The position numbers and the translations under genes are program-made. Under the pieces are notes generated by a model. That model worked only from the letters and a program-made list of their open reading frames with translations, was not told the origin of the DNA and made no database searches. From assembly GCA_002425245.1 (NCBI GenBank), contig DILW01000014.1, positions 1 through 9,484 of the forward strand: a DNA stretch of 9,484 nucleotides. Reading direction: 5' to 3'. This document shows, piece after piece, positions 1 to 5,675 of the stretch; position 1 is the first letter of the stretch, and every line of letters begins with the position of its first letter. Origin of the DNA: Betaproteobacteria bacterium UBA5582. Lineage in GTDB: Bacteria; Pseudomonadota; Gammaproteobacteria; Burkholderiales; Rhodocyclaceae.

Positions 1-1275
1 CAGGCCGTGCTTGCGGAAGACGCGGGCCAGGGCTTCGCCCCAGGCTTTGGGGCCGCAGAACCAGACGCTGCTGCCGGCGGCCTTGCTGCCGGCGATTTCT
101 TCCGCGCTGAAGGGGCCGTCGCGGTCGCTGAGCCGGCGATGCAGGCGCACGCCGGTGCGGGCGCAGAGGCTGTCGAGCGTTTCCGGGAAGTTGCCGCTGC
201 CGGTGCTTGAGTAGTAGAGATCGACATCGGCCCGTTCGCCGCGCTCGGCCAGTTCCTGCAGCCGGGCGAGGAAGGGGGTGATGCCGATGCCGCCGGCGAT
301 CCAGATTTGCGGTGCGTCTGCCTGCCCCTCGCTGGCGGCGAAATCGAAATGCCCGTAGGGGCCTTCAAGGCGTACGGCCTGGCCGGTGGCGATGCGTTCC
401 GGCAGCTTGGCGGTGAAGTCGCCGAGCGCCTTGATCGCCAGCGTCAGACGCCCGTCGGCCGGGTTCCAGGCGGAGGCGATGGTGAACGGGTGGGCGCCTT
501 CGCCGCGTATGCCGAAATCGACAAACAGGAATTGCCCGGCGCGGTGGCCCGGCCACGCCGGCTGCTCGGTGCGGCAGACGATTTCGCAAACTTGGCCGGC
601 GGTCTGACGGATGCTTTCGATGCGGGCCGGATACTGGCGCTTGCGGCCGATGCGGCCGGCCAGCGAGAGCAGGGCCGGGATCACGCCGAGCGCGCCGACG
701 GCCAGCGTGGCCCAGGCCAGCGGGGTTTGCCAGAAGTCCTTGGGCATCAGCAGCAGGCCGTGGAAGGCGCCGCCCAGGAAGAGCAGGCCAAAGCTCTTGT
801 GAACGAGGCGGAAGGCGCGGTAGGGAATGCGCCGGATCAGGGCGACCACGACCAGCGCCATCAGGATGTAGCCGGCCCATTCGCCGACATCCTTGGCCAG
901 GTCGATCCAGAAATCGGCTTGTTTCGGCCCGCGCGGCCGGTTCGACGCGGCGATCAGGCCGGCCTTGACCAGCTTCTTGGGCAGCCATTCGAGTTGCCAG
1001 TGGAGCAGGACCAGGATGCCGGCGCCGATGCCGATGTTCTTGTGCAGGCGGTAGAGCTTGTCCAGCCCGCCGAAGCGGGCTTCCAGCCAGGGCGCGCGGG
1101 TGGCGAGCAGCATTCCGGCGCTCATCCACCACAGGGCGACGATGCCGGATAGCAGGATCAGGTTGCGTCGCCAGAACCACAGGTCGGATTGTTCGGCGGC
1201 GAGCAGGTCGGGCAGGGCGAAGACGGCCCAGAGGCCGAGCGGGATGAGGGCGAGCAGGAGGAGCGGGCGTTTCAT
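1..1275 (-). CDS. Ferric reductase-like transmembrane / ferredoxin reductase-type oxidoreductase (C-terminus cut by window edge)
   Basis: The minus-strand frame stays open from an ATG at 1275 to the window edge and gives 425 residues without a stop; the family is usually about 440-450, so only a short tail should be missing. Hydrophobic segments lie near residues 3-25, 36-57, 79-96, 132-149, 160-178 and 184-206. Two histidine pairs, H78/H92 and H159/H172 (HKSFGLLFLGGAFH), have the spacing of transmembrane b-type heme ligands. The soluble half carries HPFTIAS (262-268, flavin site), GPYGHF (305-310), WIAGGIGITPF (325-335, nicotinamide site) and WFCGPKAW (405-412). It should move electrons from NAD(P)H through FAD and two hemes across the inner membrane. 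The acceptor (ferric iron, oxygen or a redox partner) cannot be read from sequence. The start is supported by AAGGA (bases 1286-1282), six bases upstream of the ATG. The fold is secure; the substrate is not. Confidence 0.88.
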   Translation of the reverse strand, partial: MKRPLLLLALIPLGLWAVFALPDLLAAEQSDLWFWRRNLILLSGIVALWWMSAGMLLATRAPWLEARFGGLDKLYRLHKNIGIGAGILVLLHWQLEWLPKKLVKAGLIAASNRPRGPKQADFWIDLAKDVGEWAGYILMALVVVALIRRIPYRAFRLVHKSFGLLFLGGAFHGLLLMPKDFWQTPLAWATLAVGALGVIPALLSLAGRIGRKRQYPARIESIRQTAGQVCEIVCRTEQPAWPGHRAGQFLFVDFGIRGEGAHPFTIASAWNPADGRLTLAIKALGDFTAKLPERIATGQAVRLEGPYGHFDFAASEGQADAPQIWIAGGIGITPFLARLQELAERGERADVDLYYSSTGSGNFPETLDSLCARTGVRLHRRLSDRDGPFSAEEIAGSKAAGSSVWFCGPKAWGEALARVFRKHGL

Positions 1276-1472
1276 GATGAATCCTTTTTTTGTGATGACA
1301 GAAGTTTACGCCAGTGCCGCCCCGAAAGTTCCCGGATCAGGGTTTCAGGTTGTAAGCAAATGCAAGGAATATGGGCAAGAGCACCTGATGGCAAGGATTT
1401 TCTGTGGCCTTCATAGTCATTTGGCATGTATGATTTCGGAATCTTTTTGCTTTCCTTTCCTTGGAGCTTTCA
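1276..1472. other. AT-richer intergenic region between divergent oxidoreductase and tae4 genes
   Basis: I see no convincing gene in these 197 bases. By hand count, 1321-1380 is about 48% GC and 1381-1440 about 45%, against about 60% in a 60-base sample of the following gene. The region must hold the outward promoters of both flanking genes. I found no clear -35/-10 pair for the leftward gene. A candidate -10 for the rightward gene is listed separately. Confidence 0.6.
1429..1434 (+). promoter_or_regulatory. Candidate -10 element for tae4-tai4
   Basis: TATGAT matches the sigma-70 -10 consensus at five of six positions and lies 38 bases upstream of the tae4 ATG. No good -35 hexamer sits at 16-18 bp spacing (the bases at 17 bp are GGCCTT). 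If real, the promoter is weak, activator-dependent, or uses another sigma factor. This is the best candidate in the gap, not a firm call. Confidence 0.3.
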
Positions 1473-1958
1473 ATGTCCTACAAAAGACCCACATTCCAGA
1501 CAACCTGGCAGAAATTCATCGAGATCCAAGCCGACGGCACGCTTGCCGCCGTGGGCAAGAAAATCGGCGGCAAGGTGGAGGAGAACATCGAACTCGGCCT
1601 GACCGACCCGAAGGCCGGTTTCACCAATGGCTGCGCAATCCGCATGAGTTATTGCCTCAACCATGCCGGCGTGCGCATCACCCGCGGGGTGTGGAAAACG
1701 GTTTCCGGGGCCGACGGCCGGCAGTATATTTATCGCGTTGCCGACCTGATCCGTTTCCTCAAGCATGCTTTCGGCGCCCCCGACAAAACCGTGAAGAGCC
1801 CGACCATGGCCGATTTTGCCGACATGCAGGGGATCCTTGTGTTCGGCGTCGAGTGGATGGATGCCACCGGTCACGCCACCTTGTGGAACGGTCGGGCGTG
1901 TTCGGATCACTGTCATTTCCCCATCGCCAAGGAGGCGTCGATATGGTTGCTCGATTGA
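1473..1958 (+). CDS. tae4: Type VI secretion amidase effector, Tae4 family
   Basis: This 161-residue protein has the size and the motifs of Tae4, a papain/NlpC-P60-like peptidoglycan amidase. The family cleaves the gamma-D-glutamyl-meso-diaminopimelate bond in target-cell murein after T6SS delivery. The catalytic Cys is C54 in NGCAIRMSYCLNHAG (52-66), and the catalytic His is H134 in GHATLWNG (133-140). D145 lies 11 residues after that His, the spacing I recall for the His-Asp pair of Salmonella Tae4. C143 and C147 flank D145 and could form a disulfide in the periplasm. There is no signal peptide, as expected for a T6SS cargo. The ATG at 1473 is chosen because GGAG (1463-1466) sits six bases upstream; an in-frame TTG at 1461 overlaps that site and is unlikely. 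The last 16 bases overlap tai4, its immunity gene. Family assignment is confident; activity and delivery route are inferred. Confidence 0.93.
   Translation: MSYKRPTFQTTWQKFIEIQADGTLAAVGKKIGGKVEENIELGLTDPKAGFTNGCAIRMSYCLNHAGVRITRGVWKTVSGADGRQYIYRVADLIRFLKHAFGAPDKTVKSPTMADFADMQGILVFGVEWMDATGHATLWNGRACSDHCHFPIAKEASIWLLD
1929..1935 (+). promoter_or_regulatory. Ribosome binding site of tai4, inside tae4
   Basis: AAGGAGG is a near-perfect Shine-Dalgarno sequence seven bases before the ATG at 1943, inside the 3' end of tae4. It fixes the immunity-gene start in a frame that is otherwise open far upstream, and it suggests that immunity is translated at least as strongly as the toxin. Confidence 0.85.
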
Positions 1959-2311
1959 AGCATTTGCTGCCGCTGGTGCTGCTGGCCGGGTTTTCTGCGG
2001 CCTGCCACAGCGAGGCGACGGTGCGCCGGGATTACACGCCGGTCGAGTACCTGAAGAACTACGCGCTCGCTTCCTGCCTTGCCGATGGCTACCAGAGTGC
2101 CGATGCCGTGGCCACGGCGAACGGCTACAAGGAACTGGGCAGCCTGGACATCGAGGCCTACAACACGGCGGCGGTGCTTGGCCGGCAGTTCCTGGCGCGT
2201 GAGTATCCGAGCCAGAACGGTGCGGAGCTGGTCCTGATGAAATGTGTGGATCTTTACCACAGCAAGGAACTCGCGACCCTGGCGCGGCGCTACGCGAAAG
2301 GCAGGCGCTGA
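1943..2311 (+). CDS. tai4: Tae4-cognate immunity protein, Tai4 family
   Basis: This 122-residue protein follows tae4 with a 16-base overlap, the usual effector/immunity arrangement. Residues 1-20 (MVARLKHLLPLVLLAGFSAA) form a signal peptide, which places the protein in the periplasm where the amidase must be blocked. The mature part is helical and matches Tai4: YLKNYALASCLADGY (36-50) and KCVDLYHSKELATLARRY (100-117). C45 and C101 fall in these two blocks and could form a disulfide. In characterised pairs, Tai4 dimers bind two Tae4 molecules and occlude the active site (family knowledge). C21 follows the signal directly, but SAAC lacks the usual Leu/Val at -3, so lipidation is uncertain. The frame is open well upstream; the start at 1943 is chosen from the strong ribosome binding site and the signal peptide. 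Confidence 0.92.
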   Translation: MVARLKHLLPLVLLAGFSAACHSEATVRRDYTPVEYLKNYALASCLADGYQSADAVATANGYKELGSLDIEAYNTAAVLGRQFLAREYPSQNGAELVLMKCVDLYHSKELATLARRYAKGRR

Positions 2312-2320
2312 TCCCCGGTG

Positions 2321-2347
2321 GTAACTCGCGCGTAACGCCCTTGTAAC
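2321..2347 (+). promoter_or_regulatory. Three GTAAC direct repeats, 11-bp period (candidate response-regulator box)
   Basis: GTAAC occurs at 2321-2325, 2332-2336 and 2343-2347, each separated by six bases, so each starts exactly 11 bp after the last. OmpR/PhoB-type response regulators bind direct repeats of this period as head-to-tail dimers. A possible -10 (TAGACT, 2358-2363) begins 10 bases after the last repeat, with no proper -35 upstream; this is the geometry of an activator box that replaces the -35. The likely target is the autotransporter gene at 2389. The repeats and spacing are seen directly; the regulator is inference. Confidence 0.45.
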
Positions 2348-2385
2348 AAGCCCCCCATAGACTTCCGGCATTTGCCCGGGGGCTT
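2348..2385 (+). promoter_or_regulatory. Hairpin covering the autotransporter ribosome binding site
   Basis: AAGCCCCC (2348-2355) pairs perfectly with GGGGGCTT (2378-2385), leaving a 22-base loop. The right arm contains the GGGGG Shine-Dalgarno-like stretch that lies six bases before the ATG at 2389. In a read-through transcript from tai4 the hairpin would hide this site and could also slow transcription. No U-tract follows, so it is not a standard intrinsic terminator. Confidence 0.45.
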
Positions 2386-2388
2386 TCG

Positions 2389-5300
2389 ATGAAACCAGCA
2401 TTCCGTTACCTGCCGCTGGCCTTGGCGGTTCAGGCCTTGTTCCTTCCGCCGGCTTATTCGGCCAGCTTCAACATCGCCGGCGGCAGCACGGTCACTAGCG
2501 GACAGACGCTGGCCGCTGGCGAAAGCGGTACGGTTGCCGCCAACGGCAGCCTTGCCACCGCCGGCAGCACGGTAGCGGTGACGGTGGGTAGCGGCAGCAT
2601 CTCGCTGAACAACAGCGGCACCATCAGCCAGACAGGTAGCGGAAGAACCATCGATGCCAACACCGGCACGCCGGTGTTGAGCATTGTCAATAATGCGGGC
2701 GGCGTGCTTTCGGCCAGCGGCAATGTCGTCATCCGCCTCAACCGTAACGCCGGCAGCTACCTGATCGACAATCAGGGAAGCATTACCCAGGTCGGCACCA
2801 GCATCGGCGGTGAACGGGCGATCAAGGCTGATGCGGCTTACACCTCGACCAACAACCGCATCATCAACGGCGCGCCGGGCAACACTCAGGCCCTGATCAG
2901 TTCGACCGGCAACGATGCGCTGCGTCTGGGCAGCAATTTCACACTGACCAACTACGGCATCATCCGTTCGACCGGCGCGGTCAATACCAGTTGCCCGGCG
3001 TATATCGGTGCCGGCTGCGTGCAGGATTATTCGGCGGCGGACGGTGTTGCCGTCGAAGACGGCCGTGGCAACGTCGCCATCATCAACTACGGGACCATCG
3101 TCGGCCCGCGCCATGGTGTCGATGGTGGCGATCCGGTAGCGGCAGCAGCCGATCCCGACCTGGTCGGCATCGATCGTCTGGTGGTGACTTCGACCGGGCC
3201 GAACGGCGTTACCTTCGACAAGGTGGTCGGCGCGCTGACCACGTCCGGGGTCAAGATCGACAACCCGGTGGTGATCAATCAGTCAGGCGGCGTCATCACC
3301 GGCAACAACGGTTCGGGCGTCGGCCTGGACGGGCACGGCGTGGTCATCAACCATGGCAGCATAAGCGGCAATTACGCCGGGGCGGGCAAGGTATATGACC
3401 ACGAAGGTCTGGGCCTGACGACCAGCAACGGGGACGGCGACGGGGTCGACATCGACGGCGTGGCCTATGTCGAGAACTGGGGCAGTATTCGCGGAACCGG
3501 CGCCGGTGGTCTTGATTCCGGTGGTAATCCCAACGGGGCGGACGGCATCGCCGCCGGTGGCGGCACCATCGTCAACCATGTTGGCGCCACGATCTACGGC
3601 CAGTCGAAGGGCATCCTGATCGACGACGGTGCGAGCGGCACCGCTTTTGCTGGCGGACGCGGCACGGCGACGGCCCTGCCGGCTGCGGCACGCATTTTCA
3701 ACGAGGGCAGCATCGTTGGCGACAAGAAGACGGCTATCGGCCTGGTCGGCAATTTCGACGATCTCCTGAGCAATGAAGCCACCGGTACGATCGTCGGCGG
3801 CGCCGACTCGGCGCGCGTCGACGAAGCCGCCGGGACTACGCCCGGGGCGGCCGTCCAGATGGGTGGCGGGGCCGATATCCTGATCAACCGTGGCCGGATT
3901 GAGGGCCGTAACGGTCTGGCCATCGACATGGGGGCCGGCGACGACGTCCTCAAGCTGTTCAATGGTGGCGGTAGCGGCGTGGTGATCGGCAGCATCAGCG
4001 GCGGGGCCGGTGTCGATACCCTGGAGACCGGGGGCGAGCAGCGCTTTACCAGCACCGTCCTGAGCGGTTTCGAGCGCTTCGTCGTGCGCGACGGGACAAC
4101 GGTTTTCGAATACAGCCTGGGTAACGTCGCGTCGTTGCAGGTTGATGCCGGCGCCAGCCTGCAGATCAACGGCGATGTTGCGCTGTCCGGCAATGTCGGC
4201 ATCGACGGCAGCTTCCGCCGGAACAGTGGCGCCCCGCTGCGCAATATTCCGGTCGCCGGCAATTTGTCGCTGGGGCCGTCGTCGTCGGTGGAAATGGCCT
4301 TGGGGCAGGGCAACGCCAGCGACCGATTCACCGTTGGTGGCACCAGCACGCTTGCGGCGAGTGCGGTGATTCGGCCGGTACCGCTCACCTACGTTGCCAA
4401 TGGCGCCCAGTTTACGCTGGTTCAGGGGGGCGTTTCGACGCTGCCATCGCTGGCCGGCAATGCCGATTCGGCGACCGTTTCCTATGCCTTGAGCCGGGTC
4501 GGCAATGACCTGGTGCTGACCGCCAGCCGCAAGGCGAGCATGGCCTCGCTGGCCGGCGAGGGTGCCGCTGAATTCGCTAGCGCGCTGGAGGCGCTGGGGC
4601 AAAGTGGCAGTTCAGCGGCCAGTCCGCTGCTGGCAGCGCTGGATGGTCTGGGTTCGCCGGCCGCTTTCCGGCAGGCGCTGGCGCAACTGGCGCCGCTTCG
4701 TTCGGGGGCGGGCTTCCAGTCCAGCCAGATGGCTTCGGGCATGCTCCAGTCGACGCTCGGAAATCGCGGGGCTTCGGTGCGCGCCGGTCGTGGCGGTGCC
4801 GCCGGCGAAACGGCGAGCGGTCGCTTCTGGGTGGAAGCCCTGGGCGCTCAAGGCCGACAGTCGGCACACGCCGATGTCGGCGGCTATCGCTCGGTCGCCG
4901 GCGGGCTTGCCTTTGGTGTCGAAACAGATGTTTCCGGGCGCGACCTGGTCGGTTTTTCCGGTGCTTACACTCGCGCCCGAGCCAATGGCAGCGCCCAGGC
5001 GAACGGCGACGATCTGCGCGTCGATGGCTACCACCTCGGCGCATACTTCAGCCGCGTCGATGAGGCATTGACGCTGGATGCCTCGGTGCTTGCCGCTTAC
5101 AGCAGCTACGACAGCCGGCGGCGGGTGACTTTCCCGGGCTTTACTGCCGATCTGCGTGGCGATTACCACGGCAAGGGGGTCAGCGGGCGTTTCGAGGCGG
5201 GTTTCCCGTTTGCGCTGGCTGCCGGCTGGTCGGGGCGCTGGCTGGTCGGGGCGCGTGCGGCCTACCTGGCGACCGATGCCTATACCGAAAAGGGCAATGC

Positions 5301-5640
5301 CGCGGCAGCCCTGCGTGTGCGCGATGGCAGCGCCGCCTCATTGCAGTCGGTGCTTGGCCTGAGCTTGAGCCGGCAGCTGTCGGCGGCGGATCAGTTCAAC
5401 TTGGCGCTCCGTTACCTGCACGAATTTGCCGACACTCCGGAGATCAAGGCCAGTTTGAACAACGGCGGTCCGGTATTCAGGATCGACGAGATCAAGCCGA
5501 AGCGCGACGCTTTGCAACTCGGTTTCGCCTACCGCCGCATCGTCGGCGATGGGGTGAGCGTCGCCATCGGCTACGACGGCGAGTTCAAGTCGGATTACCG
5601 GCTGCACCAATTGACTGCACGCGCACTCTGGCAGTTCTGA
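2389..5640 (+). CDS. Classical (type Va) autotransporter with beta-helix passenger and C-terminal barrel
   Basis: This complete 1083-residue protein begins with a Sec signal (1-24, cleavage after PAYS). The passenger, about 25-710, is built from beta-helix turns marked by N-x-G-x-I-x-G motifs, for example N188, N233, N321, N363, N438 and N500. It is rich in Gly, Ser, Asn and Asp. An acidic stretch NGDGDGVDIDG (347-357) and GGAGVDTL near 541-548 resemble calcium-binding loops. The only two cysteines, C202 and C210, form a close pair. Residues about 715-812 are an Ala-rich linker helix, typical of the segment that threads the barrel pore. The barrel runs from FWVEALG (813) to the C-terminal LWQF; a terminal aromatic residue is the BAM recognition signal. 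The passenger should be displayed or released at the cell surface. No protease or lipase motif is visible, so adhesion or biofilm formation is only a guess. The start is the ATG six bases after GGGGG. Confidence 0.92.
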   Translation: MKPAFRYLPLALAVQALFLPPAYSASFNIAGGSTVTSGQTLAAGESGTVAANGSLATAGSTVAVTVGSGSISLNNSGTISQTGSGRTIDANTGTPVLSIVNNAGGVLSASGNVVIRLNRNAGSYLIDNQGSITQVGTSIGGERAIKADAAYTSTNNRIINGAPGNTQALISSTGNDALRLGSNFTLTNYGIIRSTGAVNTSCPAYIGAGCVQDYSAADGVAVEDGRGNVAIINYGTIVGPRHGVDGGDPVAAAADPDLVGIDRLVVTSTGPNGVTFDKVVGALTTSGVKIDNPVVINQSGGVITGNNGSGVGLDGHGVVINHGSISGNYAGAGKVYDHEGLGLTTSNGDGDGVDIDGVAYVENWGSIRGTGAGGLDSGGNPNGADGIAAGGGTIVNHVGATIYGQSKGILIDDGASGTAFAGGRGTATALPAAARIFNEGSIVGDKKTAIGLVGNFDDLLSNEATGTIVGGADSARVDEAAGTTPGAAVQMGGGADILINRGRIEGRNGLAIDMGAGDDVLKLFNGGGSGVVIGSISGGAGVDTLETGGEQRFTSTVLSGFERFVVRDGTTVFEYSLGNVASLQVDAGASLQINGDVALSGNVGIDGSFRRNSGAPLRNIPVAGNLSLGPSSSVEMALGQGNASDRFTVGGTSTLAASAVIRPVPLTYVANGAQFTLVQGGVSTLPSLAGNADSATVSYALSRVGNDLVLTASRKASMASLAGEGAAEFASALEALGQSGSSAASPLLAALDGLGSPAAFRQALAQLAPLRSGAGFQSSQMASGMLQSTLGNRGASVRAGRGGAAGETASGRFWVEALGAQGRQSAHADVGGYRSVAGGLAFGVETDVSGRDLVGFSGAYTRARANGSAQANGDDLRVDGYHLGAYFSRVDEALTLDASVLAAYSSYDSRRRVTFPGFTADLRGDYHGKGVSGRFEAGFPFALAAGWSGRWLVGARAAYLATDAYTEKGNAAAALRVRDGSAASLQSVLGLSLSRQLSAADQFNLALRYLHEFADTPEIKASLNNGGPVFRIDEIKPKRDALQLGFAYRRIVGDGVSVAIGYDGEFKSDYRLHQLTARALWQF

Positions 5641-5646
5641 TTCGCT

Positions 5647-5668
5647 GACGCCGCCGCCTGGCGGCGTC
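5647..5668. terminator. Hairpin between converging autotransporter and tex genes
   Basis: GACGCCGCC (5647-5655) and GGCGGCGTC (5660-5668) form a perfect 9-bp stem with a GCCT loop. It sits 7 bases after the autotransporter stop and 7 bases after the tex stop on the other strand, so it is placed to end both transcripts. Neither side has a T-tract, so termination may be weak or the hairpin may instead protect the 3' ends. Confidence 0.6.
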
Positions 5669-5675
5669 GGCAGGC

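Noticed and set aside
307..1180. Plus-strand 281-codon and out-of-frame minus-strand 271-codon frames over the oxidoreductase
   Set aside because: The edge-cut frame from 1275 to 1 carries unmistakable heme, flavin and nicotinamide motifs; these others are its shadows.
1058..1942. Long upstream extension of the tai4 frame (in-frame ATG at 1058)
   Set aside because: It runs antisense to the oxidoreductase and out of frame through tae4. The true start at 1943 has a strong ribosome binding site and is followed by a signal peptide.
2389..4500. Tandem DNA repeats or a CRISPR-like array in the Gly/Ser/Asn-rich passenger region
   Set aside because: The periodicity is a protein beta-helix pattern with divergent codons; I see no conserved DNA repeat with regular spacers.
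3283..4602. 439-codon minus-strand open frame opposite the autotransporter passenger
   Set aside because: It has low-complexity Ala/Gly/Arg/Asp composition typical of the antisense of a Gly-Ala-rich repeat gene, and no domain or ribosome binding site stands out.
5155..5163. RGD tripeptide (923-925) in the autotransporter barrel as an integrin-binding motif
   Set aside because: It lies in the barrel rather than the passenger, a single RGD is common by chance, and nothing points to an animal host.
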